Positions 41,318 to 49,170 of a stretch of DNA of 52,643 nt are shown here, one piece after another. The notes below the pieces were generated by a model that was not told the DNA's origin, did not search any database, and saw only the letters and a list, made by a program, of their open reading frames with translations. The stretch lies in the NCBI RefSeq assembly GCF_020686945.1, contig NZ_JAJEPR010000023.1:1-52643 (forward strand). Direction: 5' to 3'. Position 1 is the stretch's first letter. Each line of letters opens with the position of its first letter. The DNA comes from Limivivens faecihominis (GTDB lineage: Bacteria > Bacillota > Clostridia > Lachnospirales > Lachnospiraceae). The translations under genes and the position numbers were made by a program.

Positions 41318-41968
41318 GTGATTGTAGACGAGAGAATGGTCACTTACATTAATTCTCTGGATATGGGAAACACACCGCTTCTAAACGAGATCGAGAAAGA
41401 GGCGAAGGCAGATCTTGTGCCGGTGATCCGTAGGGAGATGCAGAGCTTTTTAAAAGTGCTCCTTGCGATTCACCGGCCCCTTCGCGTTCTGGAGGTGGGA
41501 ACGGCCGTGGGCTTCTCGGCCCTTCTGTTCTGTGAGTACGGCCCGGAGAACATGCAGGTGACGACGATTGAAAAATATGAAAAAAGGATTCCGATCGCCC
41601 GGGAAAATTTCCGCCGGGCAGGCCGGGAGAACCAGATTACCCTTCTGGAGGGCGACGCGGCTGACATCTTAAAGGAGCTTCAGGAGTCCTACGACCTGAT
41701 CTTTATGGATGCGGCGAAGGGGCAGTACATCCACTTCCTGGATGATGTGCTCCGGCTGATGAAGCCCGGGAGCGTGCTGGTCTCCGACAACGTGCTCCAG
41801 GGTGGGGATATCATTGAGTCCCACTATGCCGTGGAACGGCGGAACCGGACCATCTACAAACGGATGAGGGAATACCTTTACGAACTGAAACACAACGACA
41901 AACTGCTGACCAGCGTCATCCCCTTAGGAGACGGAGTCACAGTTTCTGTCAGAAAGGATATGAAATGA
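41318..41968 (+). CDS. trmR: tRNA 5-hydroxyuridine methyltransferase TrmR (O-methyltransferase)
   Basis: 216 residues. Class I methyltransferase of the O-methyltransferase family: VLEVGTAVGFSALLF (SAM motif I), TIEKYEKRIPIARENF, LIFMDAAKGQYIHFL and SDNVLQGG with metal-binding acidic residues. In Bacillus the orthologue YrrM (TrmR) forms 5-methoxyuridine at wobble U34. GTG start at 41318. The U32 gene overlaps its end by four bases, matching yrrM-yrrN-yrrO. Confidence 0.9.
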   Translation: MIVDERMVTYINSLDMGNTPLLNEIEKEAKADLVPVIRREMQSFLKVLLAIHRPLRVLEVGTAVGFSALLFCEYGPENMQVTTIEKYEKRIPIARENFRRAGRENQITLLEGDAADILKELQESYDLIFMDAAKGQYIHFLDDVLRLMKPGSVLVSDNVLQGGDIIESHYAVERRNRTIYKRMREYLYELKHNDKLLTSVIPLGDGVTVSVRKDMK

Positions 41969-43194
41969 GAGTACCGGAGCTTTTGATTCCAGCCAGCAGT
42001 CTCGAGGTCTTAAAGACTGCGGTAATCTTTGGAGCCGATGCCGTATATATCGGCGGTGAAGCCTTTGGCCTCCGCGCCAAGGCAAAAAATTTTTCCATGG
42101 AGGATATGAAGGAGGGCATTCAGTTTGCCCACGAGCATAACGTGCGGGTCTATGTGACCGCCAATATCCTGGCCCACAACGGAGACCTTCCCGGCGTGGA
42201 AGAATATTTTAAGGAGTTAAAAGAGATCGGCCCCGACGCGCTGATCATCTCTGATCCTGGCGTTTTTATGATTGCAAAGCGGGTCTGCCCCGAGATTGAG
42301 ATCCATATCAGCACCCAGGCCAACAATACGAACTACGGCACCTACCGTTTCTGGCATGAGTTGGGGGCAAAGCGCGTGGTTTCCGCGCGAGAGCTTTCCA
42401 TGAAGGAGATCAAGGAGATCCGGTCGAACATTCCCGACGATCTGGAGATCGAGACCTTCGTCCACGGAGCCATGTGCATTTCCTATTCCGGCCGCTGCCT
42501 TCTGAGCAACTATTTCACCGGAAGGGACGCCAACCAGGGAGCCTGTACCCACCCCTGCCGCTGGAAATATGCGGTGATGGAGGAGTCGAGACCCGGCGAG
42601 TATCTGCCGGTCTATGAGAACGAGCGGGGAACCTACATTTTCAACTCCAAGGATCTCTGCATGATCGGCCATATTCCGGATCTCATCGATGCCGGCATCG
42701 ACAGCTTCAAGATCGAAGGTCGCATGAAGACCGCTCTCTATGTGGCCACCGTGGCTCGAACCTACCGGAAAGCCATCGACGATTATCTCAAAGACCCGGT
42801 TCTCTATGAAAAAAATATGCCTTGGTATCTGGATCAGATTTCCAACTGCACCTACCGGCAGTTTACCACGGGCTTTTTCTATGGTAAGCCGGACAGCGAG
42901 GCCCAGATCTACGACAGCAACACCTATGTGAAAGAATACACCTACCTAGGCATCGTGGGCGGAACCAATGCGGAAGGCCTCTACCGCATCGAGCAGAGAA
43001 ACAAATTTTCTGTGGGCGAGACCATCGAGATCATGAAGCCAAACGGGGACAACATCAAGGCAAAAGTTCTTCGCATCGTCAACGAGGAGGGCGGGGAGCA
43101 GGAGAGTGCACCCCATCCCAAGCAGGTTCTCTATATCGACCTCGGCGTTCCGATGGAGCAGTACGATATTCTCCGGAGAAAAGAGGACGCCTGA
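41965..43194 (+). CDS. U32 family protein, TrhP-like tRNA hydroxylation protein
   Basis: 409 residues. The U32 signature is present as IETFVHGAMCISYSGRCLLS, followed by NQGACTHPCRWKYAV, which supplies cluster cysteines. The length and the trmR neighbour fit the prephenate-dependent tRNA hydroxylation protein TrhP (YrrO/YegQ), which makes ho5U34, the substrate of TrmR. Annotations as collagenase-like peptidase are historical. ATGA overlap with trmR indicates one operon. Confidence 0.88.
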   Translation: MRVPELLIPASSLEVLKTAVIFGADAVYIGGEAFGLRAKAKNFSMEDMKEGIQFAHEHNVRVYVTANILAHNGDLPGVEEYFKELKEIGPDALIISDPGVFMIAKRVCPEIEIHISTQANNTNYGTYRFWHELGAKRVVSARELSMKEIKEIRSNIPDDLEIETFVHGAMCISYSGRCLLSNYFTGRDANQGACTHPCRWKYAVMEESRPGEYLPVYENERGTYIFNSKDLCMIGHIPDLIDAGIDSFKIEGRMKTALYVATVARTYRKAIDDYLKDPVLYEKNMPWYLDQISNCTYRQFTTGFFYGKPDSEAQIYDSNTYVKEYTYLGIVGGTNAEGLYRIEQRNKFSVGETIEIMKPNGDNIKAKVLRIVNEEGGEQESAPHPKQVLYIDLGVPMEQYDILRRKEDA

Positions 43195-43537
43195 ACAAGC
43201 ACGAAAAGAAAAACTTTTTCATATGCTGTAATAAAACTCCCTTTGAGGTGCTTTTTTGAAGACGTTTCCCAGGCCCCTTACCACGGAGGAAGAGAAGGAT
43301 TATCTGGAACGCTACCGGAACGGGGATCTGAAGGCGAAAGATGTCCTGATCGAGCGGAATTTACGGCTGGTGGCCCATGTGGTGCGGAAATACCAGACAG
43401 CGGAGGATGAGATGGATGACCTCATTTCCATCGGTACGATCGGCCTTATCAAAGCGGTGTCTACTTTTGACGGAAACCGTAATTCCAAGCTGGGGACTTA
43501 CGCTGCCAAATGTATAGAAAATGCAATGCTCACATCA

Positions 43538-43577
43538 GGGCATCTCCGGAGAAAAAATTTTCGGAGGTGCCCTTTTT
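43538..43577 (+). terminator. Terminator directly after the truncated sigK
   Basis: GGGCATCTCCG pairs with CGGAGGTGCCC (one G-T pair), followed by TTTTT. It lies 15 bases after the point where homology to sigK stops. Confidence 0.9.
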
Positions 43578-43604
43578 ATTATGGATTCTTCACGGAAAAT
43601 ACGC

Positions 43605-43610
43605 TATACT
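43605..43610 (+). promoter_or_regulatory. Possible -10 box of the molybdenum operon
   Basis: TATACT 35 bases before the GTG start of the first molybdenum gene and after the sigK terminator. No clear -35; TGGATT at 43582 is weak. Confidence 0.35.
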
Positions 43611-43644
43611 GAACACAAAAACAGACAGGAAAGAAGGAAGTGTC

Positions 43645-44685
43645 GTGAAAAAGATAGAGACGATTCACGCCGTGGGCCATGTGCTCTGCCATGACGTGAC
43701 ACAGATCATAAAGGACAAGACAAAAGGGCCGGTTTTCCGAAAAGGCCATATCGTGACGGAAGAGGACATTCCGGTGCTGCTTTCCGTGGGAAAGGATCAT
43801 CTCTACGTCTGGGAGAAGAACGAGAACATGCTTCACGAAAACGAGGCGGCTGAGATTCTTTTTGACCTCTGCCGCTCCGAGGGCATGAAGGGCTCCGAGA
43901 TCAAGGAGGGAAAAATCGAGGTCATCGCCGATCGGGACGGTCTCTTAAAGATCGACCGAAAGAAGCTCTTTGCGGTGAACTCCCTGAGCGAGATGATGAT
44001 CGCGAGCCGCCACGGCGATTTCCCGGTGAAAAAAGGGGACAAGATCGCGGGCACCCGAATCATTCCGCTGGTGATTGAGAAAGAGAAAATGGAGCGGGCG
44101 AAAGAAGCTGCTGAAGGCGGCCCGATCTTCCGGATCCTGCCCTTCCACAAGAAAAAAACGGCCATCGTCACCACCGGAAACGAGGTCTTTTACGGCAGAA
44201 TCAAGGATACCTTCGGTCCTGTGGTAAAAGAGAAAATCGCCGAGTACCCGACGGAATTTCTGGGACAGACTTTGGTGGACGACCAGAAGGAGCACATTCA
44301 GGAGGCCATTCTTCACTATATCGACGAGGGAGCGGAGCTGGTTCTCTGTACCGGAGGCATGAGTGTGGACCCGGACGACTGCACACCGGGAGCCATCGCC
44401 GGAACAGGAGCGCAGGTAATCACCTACGGAGCGCCGGTGTTGCCGGGAGCGATGCTTCTTCTGGCCTATTATGAGAAGGATGGGAAAAAGATTCCGATCG
44501 TGGGCCTGCCGGGCTGCGTCATGTACGCAAAGCGGACGGTCTTCGATCTGGTGCTTCCGCGGCTGATGGCGGATGATCCGGTGACTTTTGAGGAGCTGGC
44601 GGCTTTAGGCGAAGGTGGACTCTGCCTGAACTGCGGCGTCTGTACTTTCCCCAACTGCGGTTTTGGAAAAGGAGTGGTCTATTGA
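43645..44685 (+). CDS. MoeA-like molybdopterin-binding protein with C-terminal cysteine cluster
   Basis: 346 residues. A MoeA-like N-terminal half (IHAVGHVLCHDVTQI, RKGHIVTEEDIPVLLSVG) and the molybdopterin-binding fold KKTAIVTTGNEVFYGRIKDT, LVLCTGGMSVDPDD and IVGLPGCVMY. The C-terminus adds CLNCGVCTFPNCGFGKG, four cysteines in ten residues, which might hold an iron-sulfur cluster or metal. MoeA inserts molybdate into molybdopterin; this short variant is typical of molybdenum-hydroxylase loci. GTG start at 43645. The xdhC-like gene overlaps its end by four bases. Confidence 0.85.
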   Translation: MKKIETIHAVGHVLCHDVTQIIKDKTKGPVFRKGHIVTEEDIPVLLSVGKDHLYVWEKNENMLHENEAAEILFDLCRSEGMKGSEIKEGKIEVIADRDGLLKIDRKKLFAVNSLSEMMIASRHGDFPVKKGDKIAGTRIIPLVIEKEKMERAKEAAEGGPIFRILPFHKKKTAIVTTGNEVFYGRIKDTFGPVVKEKIAEYPTEFLGQTLVDDQKEHIQEAILHYIDEGAELVLCTGGMSVDPDDCTPGAIAGTGAQVITYGAPVLPGAMLLLAYYEKDGKKIPIVGLPGCVMYAKRTVFDLVLPRLMADDPVTFEELAALGEGGLCLNCGVCTFPNCGFGKGVVY

Positions 44686-45608
44686 AACGGCGGGAATTTT
44701 ATCTGGAGCTTTTCCAGAAACTTCAGAACGGAGAGACGGTAAAGGTCTGGACAGACCTGGAAAAAGGCAGTCATTCCTTTGAAGCGCCGGGAGAGGGTAC
44801 CTTTTTTGAAGAAGAGTTTGCCGGCAGGACGCAGGTCGTGGTCTTCGGTGGCGGGCATATTTCCCTGGCCCTCGAAAAAGTGCTGAAAACGCTGGATCTC
44901 ACCCTCACGGTGGTGGATGACCGGCTGGAATTTGCAAACCGGGAGCGTTTTTCGGAGGCGGACCGGGTGCTGACCATGAGCTATGAGAAGCTTTCCGAGG
45001 TGGATTTTGGTTTTGCCCCGTATTTTATCATCGTCACCCGAGGTCATAAGGACGATGATATCTGCCTGCGCTATGCCCTGTCAGTCAAACATTCCTACAT
45101 CGGCATGATCGGAAGCAAAGGAAAGGTGGCCCTGACCTTTGACCGGCTGGCGGCAGACGGAATCTCCCGGGAAGCCCTAGCGGAGGTCCATGCTCCCATT
45201 GGCCTTAAGATCGATGGAAACACGCCGGGCGAGATCGCCATCAGCATAGCGGCCGAGCTCGTCCAGGTAAAAAATCAGAAGAAACGGAGTCTTTTTTCCG
45301 AGGAGCTGGCTCAGGGCCTGCGGGAAGAAAGAGGCCCTCTCGTTATGGCTACGGTTATCGAGAAGAACGGTTCCTCCCCGGGAAAACGGGGAGCCAGGAT
45401 GCTGGTCAACGAAAAAGGTGATATCTACGGCACCGTGGGCGGCGGCACGGTGGAGTACACGGTGATCCAGGAGGCAGAAAATTTTCTTCGGGAAAATATC
45501 GGGGAAGACCTTTTCGAGATCCGGGAGTACAACCTCTCTAACGAGGGAGCCGCCTCCCTTGGCATGATCTGCGGAGGCCATATTAAAGTGCTGCTGGAGA
45601 AACTTTGA
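44682..45608 (+). CDS. XdhC/CoxI family molybdenum hydroxylase maturation factor
   Basis: 308 residues. The Rossmann-like XdhC_C domain comes first (VVVFGGGHISLALEKVLKTL, TVVDDRLEFANRERF, YIGMIGSKGKV, APIGLKIDGNTPGEIAISI; ~50-200) and the CoxI domain second (TVIEKNGSSPGKRGARMLV, GTVGGGTVEY, LGMICGGHIKVLLE; ~215-308). In E. coli-type XdhC the order is the reverse. The family sulfurates or delivers molybdenum cofactor to xanthine dehydrogenase and aldehyde oxidoreductases; the target enzyme is not in this window. Confidence 0.88.
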   Translation: MKRREFYLELFQKLQNGETVKVWTDLEKGSHSFEAPGEGTFFEEEFAGRTQVVVFGGGHISLALEKVLKTLDLTLTVVDDRLEFANRERFSEADRVLTMSYEKLSEVDFGFAPYFIIVTRGHKDDDICLRYALSVKHSYIGMIGSKGKVALTFDRLAADGISREALAEVHAPIGLKIDGNTPGEIAISIAAELVQVKNQKKRSLFSEELAQGLREERGPLVMATVIEKNGSSPGKRGARMLVNEKGDIYGTVGGGTVEYTVIQEAENFLRENIGEDLFEIREYNLSNEGAASLGMICGGHIKVLLEKL

Positions 45609-45611
45609 AAC

Positions 45612-46607
45612 ATGATAGATTTATATAGAAGAAACATCGATTATCTCCGGGTGTCCATCACGGATCGCTGCAATCTACATTGCCGGTATTGCCTGCCGCC
45701 GGGGCTTGAAACAGCGGAAAAGGACCGGGAGCGGTACCTCACGAAGGAGGAGATTTTAAGGGTCTGCCGGGCAGCTGAAACCATCGGCATCCACAAATTC
45801 AAGATCACCGGGGGTGAGCCGCTGGTGCGGCCAGAGGCTCTGGAAATTATCCGGGAACTGAAAGCTCTGCCGGGTACCGAAGCTGTGACCCTCACGACGA
45901 ACGGTCTTCTTCTGAAAAAGGCTTTGCCGGAGCTTCAGAAGCTTTCCATCGATGGCATCAACGTGAGTCTCGATACACTGAAACCAGAGCGTTTTTCCTG
46001 GATCACTGGTCTTAACCGGGACGGGAGAGAACTCTGGAGCGGAGTGCTGGAAACGCTCAAAGAGGGCGCTTTTATGGGGATTCCCATGAAAATCAATTGC
46101 GTTCCCATCCGAGGGTTCAATGAGGATGAGATTCTGGATTTTGTGGAGTTGACGAGAGAGCTTCCGGTGGATGTCCGCTTCATCGAGCTGATGCCCATCG
46201 GGGAAGGAAAAGCTTTTCAGGGCAGAGATAAGGAGGAACTTCTGGCTGTGATCCGGAAAGTTTATCCGGATTTTAAAGAGACGGCGGAAAAACGGGGAAA
46301 CGGACCGGCGGTCTACGGAAAAGTGCCGGGCTTTGCGGGCTATGTGGGCTTTATCGAGGCCCTTCACGGAAAATTCTGCAGTTCCTGCAACCGTTTGCGT
46401 CTCACTTCGGAAGGTTTTTTAAAGCCCTGCCTTTATTACAGAAGGGGTGTAGATTTAAAGGCGCTTCTTCGGGGCGGAGCCGGGGAAAAAGAACTGGAGG
46501 AGGCTCTTTGCCAGGCCATTCTTCAGAAACCGGAGGCGCATCATTTTCAGGAGAGGGATCCGGAAAGAGAGGCAGAAGAAACATTCATGGCAAGGATAGG
46601 AGGATAA
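45612..46607 (+). CDS. moaA: GTP 3',8-cyclase MoaA
   Basis: 331 residues. Radical SAM motif SITDRCNLHCRYCLPPG with Cys20, Cys24 and Cys27, ITGGEPLVRP, NVSLDTLKPERF, and a C-terminal second cluster site KFCSSCNRLRLTSEG...CLYYRRG. It makes the first intermediate of molybdenum cofactor from GTP. moaC, which completes that step, is not in the window. Spacing of three bases after xdhC supports one operon. Confidence 0.95.
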   Translation: MIDLYRRNIDYLRVSITDRCNLHCRYCLPPGLETAEKDRERYLTKEEILRVCRAAETIGIHKFKITGGEPLVRPEALEIIRELKALPGTEAVTLTTNGLLLKKALPELQKLSIDGINVSLDTLKPERFSWITGLNRDGRELWSGVLETLKEGAFMGIPMKINCVPIRGFNEDEILDFVELTRELPVDVRFIELMPIGEGKAFQGRDKEELLAVIRKVYPDFKETAEKRGNGPAVYGKVPGFAGYVGFIEALHGKFCSSCNRLRLTSEGFLKPCLYYRRGVDLKALLRGGAGEKELEEALCQAILQKPEAHHFQERDPEREAEETFMARIGG

Positions 46608-46610
46608 CGT

Positions 46611-47558
46611 ATGGGATACATTCGGGCAGTCTGCATCAGTGAGAAAAAAGGAACAGGCAAGAAAAATGTGGGCGAGGCCGTTTTTATAGAGGACGAAGGT
46701 TTAAAAGGGGATGCCCACGCGGGAAAATGGCACCGGCAGGTGAGTCTTCTCTCAAAAGAAGCCGTCGAGGCCTTCAAGAAGCGGGGCGCCAGCGTGGAGG
46801 ACGGCGATTTCGGGGAAAATCTTCTGGTGGAAGGTTTTGAACTCAAAAACCTTCCCGTGGGAACGATTTTTTCCTGCAACGGTGTGGTTCTGGAGTTGAC
46901 CCAGATCGGAAAAGAGTGCCATTCCCACTGTGCCATCCACGAGGCTGTGGGGGACTGCATCATGCCCCGGGAGGGCGTTTTTGCGAAGGTGTTAAAGGGC
47001 GGCACGATCCATGTGGGCGATGAGATCCGGATCATCGGCGAGACCCACCGGTACCGAGTGGGCGTGCTCACGGTCAGCGACCGGAGCGCCAGAGGCGAGC
47101 GGGAGGATCTCGCAGGCCCGCTGATCCGAGAGCTGGTGGAAAAGGATTCCTACCTGGTGGTGGATCAGAGCATCGTTCCCGACGACCAGAAGACCATTGA
47201 GGAGGCTCTGATCCGGCTTGCCGACCAGGTGAAGGTGGATCTCATTCTGACCACCGGCGGGACGGGCTTTTCCGTCCGGGATGTGACGCCGGAGGCCACA
47301 ATGGCCGTCGCCGGGCGGAATGCTCCTGGCATCGCGGAAGCCATCCGGGCCTATTCCGGCACGATCACGCCGAGGGCGATGCTGAGCCGGGCCGCCTCGG
47401 TGATCCGGGGCCGGACCCTGATCGTCAACCTTCCGGGCAGTCCAAAAGCCGTCCGGGAGAGTCTGGATTTCGTCCTGCCGAACCTTTATCACGGGCTGGA
47501 CGTTTTGAAAGGAGAAGTGACAGATTGTGGATCGAAGGTCCATCATCTGCACCGGTAA
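46611..47558 (+). CDS. Fused MOSC-domain and MogA/MoaB molybdopterin adenylyltransferase
   Basis: 315 residues in two parts. Residues 1-~147 are a MOSC domain (DEGLKGDAHAGKWHRQVSLL, GDFGENLLVEG, TQIGKECHSHCAI, REGVFAKVLKGG) of the YiiM type that binds sulfur or molybdenum cofactor. Residues ~150-305 are MogA/MoaB (VGVLTVSDRSARGEREDLAG, ILTTGGTGFSVRDVTPEAT, IVNLPGSPKAVRESL), which adenylates molybdopterin. The fusion links cofactor adenylation and sulfur handling. AGGAGG lies before ATG at 46611. Confidence 0.92.
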   Translation: MGYIRAVCISEKKGTGKKNVGEAVFIEDEGLKGDAHAGKWHRQVSLLSKEAVEAFKKRGASVEDGDFGENLLVEGFELKNLPVGTIFSCNGVVLELTQIGKECHSHCAIHEAVGDCIMPREGVFAKVLKGGTIHVGDEIRIIGETHRYRVGVLTVSDRSARGEREDLAGPLIRELVEKDSYLVVDQSIVPDDQKTIEEALIRLADQVKVDLILTTGGTGFSVRDVTPEATMAVAGRNAPGIAEAIRAYSGTITPRAMLSRAASVIRGRTLIVNLPGSPKAVRESLDFVLPNLYHGLDVLKGEVTDCGSKVHHLHR

Positions 47559-47617
47559 AGCATGCAACAAAGAAGAAAAATCCCTTTGCAGATAACAAAG
47601 TAAGGAGAGTACACATT

Positions 47618-48487
47618 ATGAAAAAAAGGCAGATCGCAGCAGTTCTTGCCGGGATTATGGCTATGAGCCTTGCCGTTCCGGCTATGGCAGCCGATGAGAC
47701 CGAGGGAGAAGAGGTAAAACTTCTCATCGCGGCAGCAGCCAGCCTGGAGTATTCTATGGAGGAAAAACTGATTCCGCTTTTTGAGGAGCAGAATCCGGGA
47801 GTTAAAGTAGAGGGTTCTTACGACAGCTCAGGAAAGCTTCAGACCCAGATTGAGGAAGGCATGGAGGCAGACCTTTTCTTCTCCGCAGCCACCAAACAGA
47901 TGGATGTGCTGACCGAGGAGGGCTACATGAAGGAGGACAGCGAAGCAGACCTGCTGGAGAATAAGATCGTAGCCATCGTTCCGAAGGACTCAACGCTGGA
48001 ACTGAACAGTTTCGAGGATCTGGCCAATGCAGAGACCGTCGCTCTCGGCGATCCGGACAGCGTTCCCGCCGGCCAGTATGCGAAAGAGGCCCTCACCAGC
48101 CTGAATCTCTGGGATGAGGTTTCCGCAAAGGCAAGCTTTGGAACCAACGTAACCGAGGTGCTGAACTGGGTAGCAGAGGGAAGCGCTGAGGCCGGCGTGG
48201 TTTATGCTACCGACGCGGCAGCGAGAGCCGAGGACGTGGAAGTGAAGGCAGAGACTCCTGAAGGAAGCCTGGCAAAACCGGTTATTTACCCCGTAGGTAT
48301 TCTGGAGAGAACTGAGCACAGCGCGGAGGCGGAGGCTTTCCTTGAGTTTCTTCAGTCCGATGAAGCCGGAGAGATCTTCAAGGAATACGGTTTTACTCCG
48401 TATAAAGCAGCCGAGGAGAATGAGACAGAGAGCGAGACTGATACCGAGGAGACCCCGGAAACTGACACTGAGGAAGTAACTGAATGA
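47618..48487 (+). CDS. modA: Molybdate ABC transporter substrate-binding protein
   Basis: 289 residues. Signal peptide KKRQIAAVLAGIMAMSLAVP with a cleavage site near AMA-ADE; no lipobox cysteine. Mature motifs LLIAAAASLEYSMEEKLIPL, VEGSYDSSGKLQTQIEEG, ADLFFSAATKQMDVL and GDPDSVPAGQYAKEAL match ModA oxyanion-binding residues. The last ~25 residues are an acidic Glu/Thr tail. ATG at 47618 after AAGGAGAG. It overlaps modB by four bases. Confidence 0.94.
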   Translation: MKKRQIAAVLAGIMAMSLAVPAMAADETEGEEVKLLIAAAASLEYSMEEKLIPLFEEQNPGVKVEGSYDSSGKLQTQIEEGMEADLFFSAATKQMDVLTEEGYMKEDSEADLLENKIVAIVPKDSTLELNSFEDLANAETVALGDPDSVPAGQYAKEALTSLNLWDEVSAKASFGTNVTEVLNWVAEGSAEAGVVYATDAAARAEDVEVKAETPEGSLAKPVIYPVGILERTEHSAEAEAFLEFLQSDEAGEIFKEYGFTPYKAAEENETESETDTEETPETDTEEVTE

Positions 48488-49170
48488 TCGACTGGTCGCC
48501 CCTTCTCATTTCCTTAAAGACCGCCTCCCTGACGATGATCTTCGTGTTTTTCCTAGGACTTCTGGCGGCACGCTGGGTGGTAAACTTAAAGAGCGAGGGC
48601 CTGAAAATGGTTCTCGACGGTCTTCTGACCCTGCCCCTGGTGCTGCCGCCCACGGTGGCGGGCTATTTCCTCCTCTATATTTTCGGAGTGAAACGCCCCA
48701 TCGGGCTCTTTTTTCTGGAGTATTTCGGGGTGAAAATTCCCTTTTCCTTCGGTTCCACGGTGCTGGCGGCCACGGTCATCGCTTTTCCATTGATGTACCG
48801 CTCCGCAAGAGGTGCCCTGGAGCAGGTGGATGAAAACCTCATCTATGCGGCCCGGACGCTGGGTTTTTCCGAGTGGAAGATCTTTTTTAAAGTCTCCCTG
48901 CCGGCCTGCCTTCCCGGTATCGCTGGCGGCGCCGTTCTGGCCTTTGCGAGGGGGCTGGGAGAATTTGGAGCTACCTCGATGATCGCCGGAAATATTTTGG
49001 GAAAGACCCGAACCCTGCCGTTGGCGGTCTATTCTGCTGTGGCGGCCGGAGATTTTGATACTGCAGGAAAATATGTCATCGTCATTGTGCTGTTGTCCTT
49101 CCTCGCAGTGGTTCTCCTGAACTACTTTGCGCTCCGGGAAAAACGAAACAGAAAGGGGAAAAAGTCATGA
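48484..49170 (+). CDS. modB: Molybdate ABC transporter permease
   Basis: 228 residues, five or six membrane helices, and the coupling loop DENLIYAARTLGFSEWKIFF. AFARGLGEFGATSMIAGNI is the ModB signature. It works with ModA and ModC to import molybdate, and overlaps modC by four bases. Confidence 0.95.
   Translation: MIDWSPLLISLKTASLTMIFVFFLGLLAARWVVNLKSEGLKMVLDGLLTLPLVLPPTVAGYFLLYIFGVKRPIGLFFLEYFGVKIPFSFGSTVLAATVIAFPLMYRSARGALEQVDENLIYAARTLGFSEWKIFFKVSLPACLPGIAGGAVLAFARGLGEFGATSMIAGNILGKTRTLPLAVYSAVAAGDFDTAGKYVIVIVLLSFLAVVLLNYFALREKRNRKGKKS

Larger units (their letters stand above)
43256..43612 (+). pseudogene. sigK: N-terminal half of sporulation sigma factor K, truncated
   Basis: Residues 1-89 match sigma-K: FPRPLTTEEEKDYLERY, IERNLRLVAHVVRKY, DLISIGTIGLIKAVSTFDG and KLGTYAAKCIEN. 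This is region 1.2/2 up to the codon after CIEN (43522). From there the frame gives 29 unrelated residues over a terminator and stops; regions 3 and 4 are missing. The break falls at GAAAATG, the place where skin elements interrupt sigK in Bacillus subtilis. It lacks the ~20-residue pro-sequence of Bacillus sigma-K, as in Clostridioides difficile. TTG start after GAGGTG. Either a sigK-intervening element begins here, with the 3' half elsewhere, or the gene is dead. Confidence 0.85.

Noticed and set aside
42360..42380. GTTGGGGGCAAAGCG resembling the family A repeat
   Set aside because: It lies inside the U32 coding frame, has no second arm, and is explained by codons.
43198..43253. AAGCAC/GTGCTT pairing that could mask the sigK ribosome site
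   Set aside because: Only six pairs across a 44-base loop; too weak to claim.
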